NCBI GenBank assembly: GCA_030425395.1
Contig: JAUIAS010000028.1
Location: 1 to 45,322 of the forward strand
Origin: Alphaproteobacteria bacterium
Lineage (GTDB): Bacteria; Pseudomonadota; Alphaproteobacteria; Rhodobacterales; Rhodobacteraceae
Length of the DNA: 45,322 nucleotides
Direction: 5' to 3'
This document shows positions 25,566 through 34,944 of the stretch, piece by piece. Both the position numbers and the translations under genes were made by a program. The notes below the pieces were generated by a model. That model saw only the letters and a list, made by a program, of their open reading frames with translations, was not told where the DNA came from and did not search any database. Positions within the stretch are counted from its first letter, which is position 1. Every line of letters starts with the position of its first letter.

Positions 25566-26788
25566 GATCGGTAATCCGCGTTGATTTCGATATATCCGTG
25601 GGTTAGATCGCAGGTCCAGACGGTCTTGTTGCCGTCCCCCAATCCAAGATCGACGCTGATCACGATGTCTTGTTTCTTCATGTGGGCGGCCGCGTCTTCC
25701 TCGCGGTAGGTTGGGCTGACCCATCCCTTTTCCGCGACCAGAACATCACCGAACCTGATCGACAGAAGATCGCGGTTTGCGGCAGCCCCGCTTTTGCCGA
25801 TCGCCATGACGACGCGACCCCAATTTGGATCTTCACCTGCAATGGCGGTTTTCACGAGGGGGGAATTGGCAATCGCCATCGCATGAACATGGGCGTCTGC
25901 GTCGCTGGCTGCGCCGGTCACGCGGATTTCCACAAATTTCGTGGCCCCTTCACCGTCGCGCACAACCTGATGCGCCAGATCCCGCATGACGTCGTGAAGC
26001 GCGGCCTTGAACGCTTCGTTTCCGGTTGCATCCACTCCGGCAGCCCCTGTGGCAGCCAACATCAGGCTATCGGATGTCGATGTATCGCTATCCACCGTGA
26101 TGGCATTGAACGTTACGTCTGTCAGCTCACCCAGCAACGTCTGCAAAGCGCCTTGGTCATAGGCAGCATCAGTGAAGATATACACAAGCATCGTTGCCAT
26201 GTCGGGCGCGATCATGCCTGAACCTTTGGCGATACCGGCAATGCGCACCGTTTGCCCGCCGATATCAACATCTGCACAGGCCCCTTTGGCAAAGGTATCT
26301 GTCGTCATGATCGCGCGGGCCGCGGATTCGATTGCATCGGCGTTCTGGTCGGCATGCAGAGCGGCCATTTTTGCCATAATACGATCATGGGGCAGCGGTT
26401 CGCCGATCACACCAGTAGATGCGGTGAAAATCCGATCGACGGGAATATCCGTGATACCGGACAGGGCCGCCACAATTTCGGAAACCGAAGTTTCTCCGTA
26501 ATGTCCTGTAAAAGCGTTGGAGTTTCCAGAGTTTACCAGAATCGCCGCGCGTTCGTCCGAAGCTTTTCCCAGCTTGGCCTGACAATCACGAACGGGAGCA
26601 GACCGTGTGGAGGACCGTGTAAACACTCCTGCAACCGTCGTTCCTGCCGACAGTTCGGTGAGCATGACGTCGGTGCGTCCTTGGTATTTCACCCCCGCGG
26701 CGGCAACCGCGAAGGTCACACCGGCAATGACGGGCAGATTGGGAAAGCGGTCGGGTGCCATCGGCGACACCTTGGTGATATTGGCCAT
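25562..26788 (-). CDS. argJ: Bifunctional ornithine acetyltransferase / N-acetylglutamate synthase
   Basis: This 408-residue enzyme transfers the acetyl group from N-acetylornithine to glutamate in arginine synthesis and may also use acetyl-CoA. The self-cleavage motif KGSGMIAPDMATML places the N-terminal nucleophile of the beta chain at Thr199. ILVNSGNSNAFTG and the C-terminal DLGLGDGNKTVWTCDLTHGY are typical. The position before PDMATML usually has Asn (PNM); Asp is found here. The gene follows the parvulin gene on the same strand by 3 bases and overlaps mutT. Confidence 0.95.
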   Translation of the reverse strand: MANITKVSPMAPDRFPNLPVIAGVTFAVAAAGVKYQGRTDVMLTELSAGTTVAGVFTRSSTRSAPVRDCQAKLGKASDERAAILVNSGNSNAFTGHYGETSVSEIVAALSGITDIPVDRIFTASTGVIGEPLPHDRIMAKMAALHADQNADAIESAARAIMTTDTFAKGACADVDIGGQTVRIAGIAKGSGMIAPDMATMLVYIFTDAAYDQGALQTLLGELTDVTFNAITVDSDTSTSDSLMLAATGAAGVDATGNEAFKAALHDVMRDLAHQVVRDGEGATKFVEIRVTGAASDADAHVHAMAIANSPLVKTAIAGEDPNWGRVVMAIGKSGAAANRDLLSIRFGDVLVAEKGWVSPTYREEDAAAHMKKQDIVISVDLGLGDGNKTVWTCDLTHGYIEINADYRS

Positions 26789-26791
26789 AAC

Positions 26792-27643
26792 TCAGTTTCC
26801 AAGAAGGTCCAGATTGCGGATGATATCCGTGGGAATTTCAGAAACATCCTTACGGTCAATTGTCGCCTTGGCAACGAGATTGGCAATGTGCGCCTCAACA
26901 GTGGTGCGTTGGATTTCAAGGGCCAGTTCGCGGCGGACCTCTTCGAGAGCAGGTGCCTCTACCGCACGGCGGTCATTGAGCTTGATCACATGCCAGCCGA
27001 ATTGAGTTTTTACCGGCTCCGACACCGCACCTGGTTCAAGGGCGATGACCGCTTGTTCAAACTCGGGCACCATCTGACCTGTTCCGAACCAACCCAGTTC
27101 GCCACCGGAAGCTCCGGAAGGGCCTGTCGATTTTTCCTTAGCGGTTTCCGCAAAATCCGCGCCGCCTGCCAGATCGGCAATAATTGTCCTGGCTTCTTCT
27201 TCGGTCTCAACAAGAATATGCGAGGCGTTGTATTCCTCGCCTGCGGTTCCTGCGGCGTATTTTGCATCATACGCCGCGCGGAAGGCGTCTTCGGTCAATG
27301 CACCGGCGGTCACCGTTTCGATTTCCTCGCCTGCGATCAAAGACCGCCGTTCGTTTTCCAGCGACAACGTTACGCGCGCGGGCAGGTCACCATCAAAATT
27401 CTGGGCGAGGGCGCTTTGCTGCACCAGTTGATCGAGAATCCCCTGAAAAAGAATTTCAGTCGGATACTGCTGATACTGTTCGGGAAGGCTGGCGAATGCC
27501 ACGATCATGTGCCCAATGGTGATATTCTGACCATTGACCGTGGCAACAACGGTTTCCGGTTTAGCGGTGTCTTCTGCCGCCACTGGCAGGGCGAATGCCG
27601 CTGCAATGGCAAGAACGGGCAGAAAAGAACGAAGATTGGGCAT
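26792..27643 (-). CDS. Exported parvulin-type peptidyl-prolyl isomerase
   Basis: This 283-residue protein has a Sec signal peptide (LPVLAIAAAFALPVAA), a SurA-like N-terminal helical chaperone region and one parvulin domain: YNASHILVETEEEARTII, GGELGWFGTGQMVPEFE, VKTQFGWHVIKLND. It would assist folding of secreted proteins in the periplasm. ATG 27643 is preferred to the upstream 27688 because AAAGGA precedes it and the signal peptide starts there. It is divergent from secA, a logical neighbour because SecA exports its clients. Confidence 0.9.
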   Translation of the reverse strand: MPNLRSFLPVLAIAAAFALPVAAEDTAKPETVVATVNGQNITIGHMIVAFASLPEQYQQYPTEILFQGILDQLVQQSALAQNFDGDLPARVTLSLENERRSLIAGEEIETVTAGALTEDAFRAAYDAKYAAGTAGEEYNASHILVETEEEARTIIADLAGGADFAETAKEKSTGPSGASGGELGWFGTGQMVPEFEQAVIALEPGAVSEPVKTQFGWHVIKLNDRRAVEAPALEEVRRELALEIQRTTVEAHIANLVAKATIDRKDVSEIPTDIIRNLDLLGN

Positions 27644-27681
27644 GCTTTGGTCCTTTGGGTTCACCGTTGCGTGGCACGGCG

Positions 27682-27709
27682 TTGACACTGTTTCCCCCGC
27701 CCCTTACAT
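27682..27709 (+). promoter_or_regulatory. Candidate secA promoter
   Basis: A consensus TTGACA (27682-27687) is followed after 16 bases by TTACAT (27704-27709), about 108 bases upstream of the secA ATG in the divergent spacer. The -35 is perfect and the -10 is weak; the resulting leader would be about 100 bases. Assigned by eye. Confidence 0.4.
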
Positions 27710-27817
27710 CGCAAAAGTGGCTTGGGCAGGGCCGTCTTTCAGCAACGTATCTACGGGCTGTGTTCAGGGCGGGCAAGACTGGCCCGATCACGAATACTCA
27801 GATCCGCTGGAGAAAGC

Positions 27818-30523
27818 ATGTTGGGACTCGGAACAATCGCCAAAAAGGTCTTTGGGACCCCCAATGACCGCAAGATCAAGGCGACCCGACCGGTCATCGA
27901 AAAGATCAACGCGCTTGAGCCGGAATTCGAGGCGCTAAGCGATGAAGGCCTGAGGGAAAAGACAGCCGAGTTCAGGGAGCGCCACGCAAAGGGTGAATCT
28001 CTGGACGATCTGCTGCCCGAAGCGTTCGCCAACTGTCGCGAGGCCGCACGACGGGCCTTGGGCCTGCGGGCGTTTGACACGCAGTTGATGGGTGGCCTGT
28101 TCCTGCATCAGGGTAACATCTCCGAAATGAAGACAGGGGAAGGTAAAACTCTTGTCGCGACTTTCCCGGCTTATCTGAACGCACTGACGGGTAAGGGCGT
28201 GCACGTCGTTACCGTCAACGATTACCTTGCCAAGCGCGACAGTGAATGGATGGGCAAGGTTTTCGCGCTGTTGGGGATGACCACATCGTTCATTTTTTCG
28301 GGCATGAGCTCGGCAGACAAGATCGCGGGTTACCAATGTGACGTGGTCTATGGCACCAACAACGAATTCGGGTTCGATTATCTGCGCGATAATATGAAAT
28401 CGGACCTCAAGGAGTTGTTCCAGCAAAACCATCATTTCGCCATCGTGGACGAAGTCGACAGTATTCTCGTCGATGAGGCCCGCACTCCGCTTATCATCTC
28501 TGGCCCTTCGCAGGATCGTTCGGATCTTTATGTCGCGGTGGATGCGCTGATCCCGCTACTTGACGAAAGCCATTATGAGATTGAGGAAAAGTCGCGTCAG
28601 GTGTCCTTTACCGATGATGGTAACGAGGCGCTTGAACAAAGCCTGCGACAGGCCGGGCTGTTGTCCGAGGACCAATCTCTTTACGATCCCGAAAGCACGA
28701 CCATTGTGCACCACGTCAATCAGGGCCTGCGCGCGCACAAGCTGTTCCAGCGCGACAAGGATTACATCGTGCGTAGCGGCGAAATTGTCCTGATCGACGA
28801 ATTTACTGGACGCATGATGCCCGGCCGCCGACTTTCAGAGGGACTGCACCAGGCGATCGAAGCCAAGGAAAAGGTCGCGATTCAGCCCGAGAACGTGACG
28901 CTTGCCAGCATCACATTCCAGAACTTCTTCCGGCTATATGACAAGTTGTCTGGGATGACCGGCACCGCCGTTACCGAGGCCGAAGAATTCATGGAGATCT
29001 ACGGTCTTGGTGTGGTCGAAGTGCCGACCAATAGGCCCATCGCGCGTGTCGACGAAGACGACAAGGTTTACCGCACAGTCGCCGAGAAATATCAGGCGAT
29101 GATCGAAGAGATCAAGATTTCGAACGCCAAGGGCCAACCAGTTCTTGTCGGCACGACATCCATCGAAAAATCTGAATTGCTGAGCCAGTTGCTCCAGAGG
29201 GAAGGCATTCCGCACAATGTCCTGAACGCGCGCCAGCATGAACAAGAGGCCCAGATCGTTGCCGATGCGGGCAAGTTTGGTGCCGTAACCATTGCAACCA
29301 ACATGGCGGGTCGTGGCACCGACATTCAGTTGGGCGGTAACGTCGATCTCAAGGTTCTGGAAGCTTTGAATGCGGACCCGTCTGCGGAGCCTGACGCAGT
29401 GCGTGCCCGGATTGAAGCCGAGCATGCCGAGGAAAAGCGCAAGGTGATCGAAGCGGGTGGGCTGTTCGTTCTCGCGTCTGAACGTCACGAAAGCCGTCGG
29501 ATCGACAATCAGCTTCGCGGTCGTTCCGGCCGTCAGGGCGATCCGGGCCGGTCCGCGTTCTATCTCAGCCTTGAAGACGACCTGATGCGCATCTTTGGGT
29601 CCGAACGCCTTGATAAGGTGTTGACCACTCTGGGCATGAAAGAAGGCGAAGCGATTGTGCACCCTTGGGTGAACAAATCCCTTGAGCGCGCGCAGGCCAA
29701 GGTCGAGGCGCGCAACTTTGACATGCGCAAACAGGTTCTCAAGTTTGACCACGTGATGAACGATCAACGCAAGCTGATCTTTGGCCAGCGGCGTGAAATC
29801 ATGGCTGCAAAAGACCTGTCCGAGATCACAGCGGATATGCGGCACCAGTTCATTGAAGACGTCGTGACCCACCACATTCCGCCGAAAACCTACGCTGATC
29901 AGTGGGATTCTGAAGGTTTGGCAGAAGAAATTCGCGAAAAGCTAACGCTTGACCTGCCTGTCGTTGCTTGGGCCGACGAAGAGGGCGTGGATGACGAGGA
30001 AATCATTGAGCGTCTGATCAAGGCCAGCGATGAATTGATGGCCAAGAAAGCGGTCGATTTCGGACCGGAAAACCTGCGGAATATCGAAAAGCAGGTGTTG
30101 CTGAACACGATCGACACGAAATGGCGCGAACATCTGGTGACGCTTGAACATCTGCGGTCTGTTGTCAGCTTTCGCGGTTATGCGCAGCGTGATCCTCTGA
30201 ATGAATACAAGTCAGAGGCCTTCCAGCTCTTTGAGGCGCTTCTTGATGGCTTGCGCGAAACCGTTACGCAGCAGCTTGCCATGATCCGGCCGCTGACCGA
30301 AGAAGAACAGCAGCAGATGTTGTTGCAGATGCAGCAACAGCAGCAAGCCATGCAACAGGCAGCCGCCGCGGATGCGCAAGACAAAACCCAAGAAGGCCCC
30401 GCCACCGGCGCGCCGGGCTTTGTCGAAGATGACCCGGCAACATGGGGTAATCCCGGCAGAAACGAGGCCTGTCCATGCGGATCCGGCAAGAAATTCAAGC
30501 ATTGCCACGGAAGGCTTGCCTGA
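27818..30523 (+). CDS. secA: Protein translocase ATPase SecA
   Basis: This 901-residue motor drives Sec-dependent protein export at the inner membrane. Walker A MKTGEGKT is near residue 105. Other landmarks are [41 protein letters not shown] and [11 protein letters not shown]. The C-terminal part has a glutamine-rich linker (about residues 829-850) and a SEC-C zinc motif ([15 protein letters not shown]) for SecB and phospholipid contact. ATG 27818 has a GGAG site; earlier in-frame starts lie in the promoter region. Confidence 0.97.
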   Translation: MLGLGTIAKKVFGTPNDRKIKATRPVIEKINALEPEFEALSDEGLREKTAEFRERHAKGESLDDLLPEAFANCREAARRALGLRAFDTQLMGGLFLHQGNISEMKTGEGKTLVATFPAYLNALTGKGVHVVTVNDYLAKRDSEWMGKVFALLGMTTSFIFSGMSSADKIAGYQCDVVYGTNNEFGFDYLRDNMKSDLKELFQQNHHFAIVDEVDSILVDEARTPLIISGPSQDRSDLYVAVDALIPLLDESHYEIEEKSRQVSFTDDGNEALEQSLRQAGLLSEDQSLYDPESTTIVHHVNQGLRAHKLFQRDKDYIVRSGEIVLIDEFTGRMMPGRRLSEGLHQAIEAKEKVAIQPENVTLASITFQNFFRLYDKLSGMTGTAVTEAEEFMEIYGLGVVEVPTNRPIARVDEDDKVYRTVAEKYQAMIEEIKISNAKGQPVLVGTTSIEKSELLSQLLQREGIPHNVLNARQHEQEAQIVADAGKFGAVTIATNMAGRGTDIQLGGNVDLKVLEALNADPSAEPDAVRARIEAEHAEEKRKVIEAGGLFVLASERHESRRIDNQLRGRSGRQGDPGRSAFYLSLEDDLMRIFGSERLDKVLTTLGMKEGEAIVHPWVNKSLERAQAKVEARNFDMRKQVLKFDHVMNDQRKLIFGQRREIMAAKDLSEITADMRHQFIEDVVTHHIPPKTYADQWDSEGLAEEIREKLTLDLPVVAWADEEGVDDEEIIERLIKASDELMAKKAVDFGPENLRNIEKQVLLNTIDTKWREHLVTLEHLRSVVSFRGYAQRDPLNEYKSEAFQLFEALLDGLRETVTQQLAMIRPLTEEEQQQMLLQMQQQQQAMQQAAAADAQDKTQEGPATGAPGFVEDDPATWGNPGRNEACPCGSGKKFKHCHGRLA

Positions 30524-30613
30524 GAAACTGCCAAATTGACATCAATCATCGGTCATAAACTGGCCGTTATTGAATGGCATTCCGGTCCTGCTTGAAGGGT
30601 ATCGGAGAAGGCT

Positions 30614-31609
30614 ATGAGGTTGAAAAGGCAGCGTATCGTGATTGCGGTTGGCACTGGTATATCTGCCATGTGCATCGGGTTCTTCACGCATCTTGGAACC
30701 GCTGACGGGCGTCCGGCACCTACGCCTCCACGCTCTGTTGTGGCGCAATCCCCCATTGCGGTGCCAACTGCACCGGCTCCACTTAGTATTACCGATATCG
30801 CGTTGACCTCTGCGACACCGGATACGCTTGATAAGCCGCTTGCCACGGTCAAACCGACCAAGCTTGCTCAGGCGAGTGGGGTGACGGATGCTTTGCCCAG
30901 CACGCCTGCCGATCCCAACACGCCCCGTTTGGCCTGCGATGTAGATGCTGCTGCCGAAACCCGAGCAGGTGCGATGGTCGCGCTGAACGTTTCGGCACCT
31001 TGTTTCGCGAACGACCGGGTGATGATCCACCATAACGGAATGATGTTTACCGACGTGCTGGGCCAGAATGGAACCCTTGACCTGATGGTTCCGGCATTGG
31101 TGGAAAACGCAGTCTTCATCGTGCAGTTTCAGGGCGGTCAGGCAGCCATTGCGATGGCCGAGGTGCCCTCCGTTGTTTTCTATGACCGGGTCGCAGTGCA
31201 ATGGACGGGTCAGGCAGGGTTCGAGCTTCACGCCCGCGAGTTCGGTGCAGGTTATGGCGAAGATGGTCACGTCTGGGCCGGTGCCGCGCGCGATGTATCG
31301 TCTGCGGCGATGGGCGACGCGGGCTTCCTGTCCGTGCTCGGGCGTAGCGATACGCATGAACCCCATATCGCGCAGGTCTATTCTTTCCCGGAACAGGCCG
31401 CATCGCGCAGCGGAACCATCTCGGTCAGCGTCGAAGCCGAAATCACGCAGGCAAATTGCGGCCGGAATGTCGGTGCGCAAACCTTTCACGTGCATCGTGG
31501 TGAGTTGAAGACCAGAGATTTGTCGATGACAATTCCGGGGTGCGACGCCACGGGTGATTTTCTGGTGTTGAATAATCTGATCGAAGACTTGAAGATCGCC
31601 GCGAAATAA
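30614..31609 (+). CDS. Exported protein of unknown function downstream of secA
   Basis: This 331-residue protein has an N-terminal hydrophobic segment (IVIAVGTGISAMCIGFFTHL) after a basic MRLKRQR, so it is exported or membrane-anchored. A proline/alanine-rich linker (about residues 33-100) leads to a beta-rich domain with four cysteines (ACDVD, APCFAND, NCGRN, PGCDATG) that could form two disulfides. Similar proteins in Rhodobacterales are sometimes called translocase, apparently from neighbourhood alone. No enzymatic motif is visible. GGAG precedes the ATG. It is 22 bases upstream of the PstS-OmpA fusion and probably co-transcribed with it. Confidence 0.75.
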   Translation: MRLKRQRIVIAVGTGISAMCIGFFTHLGTADGRPAPTPPRSVVAQSPIAVPTAPAPLSITDIALTSATPDTLDKPLATVKPTKLAQASGVTDALPSTPADPNTPRLACDVDAAAETRAGAMVALNVSAPCFANDRVMIHHNGMMFTDVLGQNGTLDLMVPALVENAVFIVQFQGGQAAIAMAEVPSVVFYDRVAVQWTGQAGFELHAREFGAGYGEDGHVWAGAARDVSSAAMGDAGFLSVLGRSDTHEPHIAQVYSFPEQAASRSGTISVSVEAEITQANCGRNVGAQTFHVHRGELKTRDLSMTIPGCDATGDFLVLNNLIEDLKIAAK

Positions 31610-31631
31610 CTCGTGGATTTGGGGCGGTCCC

Positions 31632-33191
31632 ATGGCTTTGCTACGTGCGGCGGTTTTCGCCGCACTTTCCCTTTTGCTTGGTGCGGTGAACGTCCTTGCA
31701 CAGGATGTAACCCTGTCCTCTCAGGACGGGGATATTGAGATATCCGGCACGCTTCTTGGTTTTGATGGTCAGTTTTATCGGGTGGAAACCGTTTACGGTG
31801 AACTGACGGTGGATGGATCTGGGGTGCGATGCGAAGGTCCGGGATGTCCGAATCTAACGGATTTCGTGGCCGAGCTTCGATTTTCAGGCTCGTCTACGAT
31901 GGGCGAAGTCCTTGTTCCGGCTCTGATCGAAGGTTTTGCCCTGCGCAGCGGGCTGATCGTTGAACGCGAAGACATTGACCCGGAAAGGTTTGATTATACG
32001 CTGCGGGATGGCCAAAGCGGTCGTCGTGTCGCCCGGCTTTTCTTTCGTGTTACGACGACGGACGAAGGCTTTGCGGATCTTCTGGCGAATGAGGCTGATA
32101 TCGTCATGTCTCTGCGCGAGATTACCCAAGAGGAACGCGATCGCGCGCTTGAAGCCGGTTTGGGTGATTTGACAGGCGAAAACCGAAGCCGGGTTCTGGC
32201 GCTTGATGCGTTTGTTCCGGTGACTGCGGCAGGAAATCCATTGCGCAGTATTTCGCTGTCCGATCTGTCATTGGTTCTGTCCGGCGAGATTGACAACTGG
32301 TCCGCTCTGGGTGGGCCGGATGCGCCGATTTCGGTCCATATGCCGTCAGCCGCTTCCGGCCTCGCCCAGGCGGCCGAAAGGCGGCTGTTGACCCGCGTGG
32401 ATCGTGTGATCTCGCCTAATGTGATCCGGCACAAACGGTCGAGCATGCTTGCGCGGGCGGTGGCCGTTGATCCGTTTGCCATCGGGATTGCCAGCTTTGC
32501 TGAAACAGACGCGACGCGCATGCTGACCTTGACGGGCGAGTGTGGTTTCAGCCTCGCGGCGACCCGGCGCACGATCAAGACTGAAGATTACCCGCTGACC
32601 TCGCCCATGTTTCTATACCTTCCGGCGCGCCGTTTGCCCAAGATTGGGCGCGATTTTCTGGCGTATATGCGCGGTCCGGCGGCACAGATTGTTATCCGCC
32701 GCGCGGGGTTTGTTGATCAGGCGGCCGAAGAAATCTCAATCAACGCGCAAGGGGATCGGTTCGCCAACGCCATTGCGGCGGCGGGAGACGATGTAAGCCT
32801 GAGCGATCTTCAGAACATGGTGCGCCAGTTGCATTCAATGGCACGTTTGACCACCACGTTCCGGTTTGAAACAGGGTCAGCGCGTTTGGATGCGCAGTCT
32901 CGTTCCAACGTGGAACAGTTTGCCCGCGCTCTTGAGTCAGGGGCATTCGATGCACGGCGGATCGTGTTCGCAGGCTTTTCTGATGGAGAAGGGCCGGCGG
33001 CCACCAATCGCAAGATCGCAGCCAAGCGCGCAGAAGCCGTGCGTGACGCGGTTCTGCGCATGGCGGAGACCCTGCCCAAAGATCGCGTAGTTTTGGACAC
33101 CGTCGCTTTTGGAGAAGCCATGCCGATGGCCTGCGACGACAGCGCCTGGGGTGCACAGGTCAATCGTCGGGTGGAGGTCTGGTTGGAATGA
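31632..33191 (+). CDS. Exported fusion of PstS-like phosphate-binding domain and OmpA domain
   Basis: This 519-residue protein has a signal peptide (ending LLLGAVNVLAQ), a short N-terminal beta domain (DGDIEISGTLLGFDGQFYRV) and a PstS-type substrate-binding region (RFSGSSTMGEVLVPALIEGF; SLSDLSLVLSGEIDNWSALG). The last 110 or so residues are an OmpA-like peptidoglycan-binding domain: FRFETGSARLDAQSRSNVEQ, IVFAGFSDGEG, NRKIAAKRAEAVRDAV, QVNRRVEVWLE. It would be tethered to the cell wall while binding a periplasmic ligand, perhaps phosphate. No pst transporter genes are nearby. Its stop is 9 bases from that of the convergent radC. Confidence 0.85.
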   Translation: MALLRAAVFAALSLLLGAVNVLAQDVTLSSQDGDIEISGTLLGFDGQFYRVETVYGELTVDGSGVRCEGPGCPNLTDFVAELRFSGSSTMGEVLVPALIEGFALRSGLIVEREDIDPERFDYTLRDGQSGRRVARLFFRVTTTDEGFADLLANEADIVMSLREITQEERDRALEAGLGDLTGENRSRVLALDAFVPVTAAGNPLRSISLSDLSLVLSGEIDNWSALGGPDAPISVHMPSAASGLAQAAERRLLTRVDRVISPNVIRHKRSSMLARAVAVDPFAIGIASFAETDATRMLTLTGECGFSLAATRRTIKTEDYPLTSPMFLYLPARRLPKIGRDFLAYMRGPAAQIVIRRAGFVDQAAEEISINAQGDRFANAIAAAGDDVSLSDLQNMVRQLHSMARLTTTFRFETGSARLDAQSRSNVEQFARALESGAFDARRIVFAGFSDGEGPAATNRKIAAKRAEAVRDAVLRMAETLPKDRVVLDTVAFGEAMPMACDDSAWGAQVNRRVEVWLE

Positions 33192-33200
33192 CGCCGCAGT

Positions 33201-33971
33201 TCAAAGCAGACCTTCAGAGCGAAAGCTGAGCTCGTTCGATTTTCCGATGATCAGATGATCATGCAGGGTGAGGCCAAGCGTTGAACAGGCGGTGGCTACC
33301 TGTCCGGTCATCGAAATATCCGCCTCGCTTGGGGTGGGATCACCCGAGGGGTGATTGTGGACAAGGATCAATGCAGAGGCATGAAGGTCGAGCGCCCGCT
33401 TGACGATTTCGCGCGGGTAGACCGGGACGTGGTCCACGGTGCCGCGCGCTTGCATTTCATCGGCAATCAGCCGGTTCTTGCGATCCAGAAACAAAATCCG
33501 AAACTGTTCGGTGGGCAGGTGGGACATAGTCGTGTGACAGTATTCCAGCAGCGCTGCCCAGCTTGAAATAACCGGTTTGTTCATCACGCGCCCCCGCGAA
33601 AGCCGTTGCGCAGCGGCCTCCACGAGTTTTAGTTCAGTGACAACCGCCGCCCCCACGCCTGTTACGGCCTGTAATTCGATCGGTGCAGCGGATACGACAC
33701 GAGAAAAATCACCAAAACGCTCGATCAGATCATGGGCCAGTGGTTTTACGTCCTTGCGCGGAACCGCACGAAACAACACAAGCTCCAGGAGCTCATAATC
33801 CGGTAACGCATCCGCCCCGCCCGCCATAAACCGTTCGCGCAGTCGTTTTCTGTGATCCCGGATGTAGGAGGGCAATCTGCCCGCTGCAAATACCGGTTCG
33901 GGCGCGACTGCTTCATTGCTTTGAAAAAGCGGCAATACCCCGTCTTGAAATCCTGAAGGACCATGGCTCAT
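33201..33971 (-). CDS. radC: RadC family JAB/MPN-domain protein
   Basis: This 256-residue protein has an N-terminal helix-hairpin-helix region (LQAVTGVGAAVVTELK) and a C-terminal JAMM metalloprotease-like domain with the complete metal motif HNHPSGDPTPSEAD: His205, His207 and Asp218, plus Ser215. RadC was once linked to DNA repair, but that role is doubtful and the reaction is unknown. Nothing mobile surrounds it here. The ATG is at 33971; the 207-base spacer to the divergent PAP2 gene holds no clear feature. Confidence 0.92.
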   Translation of the reverse strand: MSHGPSGFQDGVLPLFQSNEAVAPEPVFAAGRLPSYIRDHRKRLRERFMAGGADALPDYELLELVLFRAVPRKDVKPLAHDLIERFGDFSRVVSAAPIELQAVTGVGAAVVTELKLVEAAAQRLSRGRVMNKPVISSWAALLEYCHTTMSHLPTEQFRILFLDRKNRLIADEMQARGTVDHVPVYPREIVKRALDLHASALILVHNHPSGDPTPSEADISMTGQVATACSTLGLTLHDHLIIGKSNELSFRSEGLL

Positions 33972-34178
33972 GGTCTAGAAATTGGGGCCCATTTCTTAGC
34001 AAATGGTTAATGCGGCAGACAAAACTACGGTGGAGCTCTGACTGTAGATCTAAAGATAAGTGGCAATATCTTTCCGCTTCTCGACCTTATTTATACCCCA
34101 CTTCGCGCTTAACTTGGCTACTGGGCGTGAACTCAACCCAAATGTGCGCGCTTGGTAACTCTTGAGAAAGGGGCTGAT

Positions 34179-34868
34179 ATGAGCATGGATACGGAAATTC
34201 TCTTGTTTCTTAACGGGTTCGTTGGGCAGTCTCACTATTTCGATAATGGTGTGAAGATGTTGGAGAATCCCATTCTAAAGGCGCTGCCTTTTGTCTTGGC
34301 CCTTGTCTATTTCTGGTTCAAGGAAGACGACGCACAAGCAGACCGCCGCCGAATGGTGTTGACCACGATCATCGTGTCGATGGTGGCGATTGCTGTTGGT
34401 CTTTTGATGGCTACAATCTTGCCAGATCGACTGCGTCCACTGCATGATCCGGATATTCAAATTCTGATGCCGCAGGGGCATACGGATGAAATCCTTAAAG
34501 GTTGGAGTTCAATGCCCAGCGATCATGCTGTGTACTTTGCTGCGATGTGCACATTCCTGGTTTGGATGAGCCGACCCATCGGCCTGTTTTTCTCGGTCTA
34601 TGCGTTTTTGTTCGTGCTGTTGCCACGGGTGTATTTCGGTTGGCACTGGCCAACGGATATCCTCGTTGGCGCTCTGATAGGGATTACCGTTTCACTGATG
34701 CTGGCTCGACCCGTTTTGTGGATGATTAAACGCGCCCATCTTGTCGGCCAAATGCTTCGCTTGCCGCAATTTTCCTATCCGGCGCTGATCTTTGTGGCCT
34801 TCCAGATGGCGACAATGTTCGAATCGCTGCGTGACTTGCTGGGTGATCTGGTGCGCGCCGTGATCTGA
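34179..34868 (+). CDS. PAP2 family membrane phosphatase
   Basis: This 229-residue integral membrane protein has about five or six hydrophobic helices and the three PAP2 motifs in slightly variant form: LPDRLRPLHDP, SMPSDHAVYF (PSDH instead of PSGH) and LPRVYFGWHWPTD. Family members dephosphorylate lipid phosphates such as undecaprenyl pyrophosphate or phosphatidate. ATG 34179 is chosen for its AAAGGGG site; an earlier in-frame GTG at 34152 is possible. It is a single-gene unit between divergent radC and convergent ilvE. Confidence 0.87.
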   Translation: MSMDTEILLFLNGFVGQSHYFDNGVKMLENPILKALPFVLALVYFWFKEDDAQADRRRMVLTTIIVSMVAIAVGLLMATILPDRLRPLHDPDIQILMPQGHTDEILKGWSSMPSDHAVYFAAMCTFLVWMSRPIGLFFSVYAFLFVLLPRVYFGWHWPTDILVGALIGITVSLMLARPVLWMIKRAHLVGQMLRLPQFSYPALIFVAFQMATMFESLRDLLGDLVRAVI

Positions 34869-34882
34869 CCGCCTGTGAGAGG

Positions 34883-34919
34883 TCAAAAAAGATGGGCCGC
34901 CGGAAACCCGGCGGCCCGA
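34883..34919 (-). terminator. Intrinsic terminator of ilvE
   Basis: A 10-base GC-rich stem (gggccgccgg at 34894-34903 with ccggcggccc at 34908-34917) is followed on the minus strand by a run of six T residues (34885-34890 read as A on the plus strand). It ends the ilvE transcript. On the plus strand, after the PAP2 gene, the T-tail is weak. Confidence 0.85.
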
Positions 34920-34944
34920 TCAGTTTCTCAGGTGGGTTCGCCTG

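Noticed and set aside
26252-27685. Long plus-strand open frame of 477 codons over argJ and the parvulin gene
   Set aside because: It is a shadow of two minus-strand genes with clear motifs; its product is rich in Cys, Gly, Arg and His without a domain.
34050-34235. 61-codon minus frame in the radC-PAP2 spacer
   Set aside because: It overlaps the PAP2 start, lacks a ribosome binding site and has no family resemblance.
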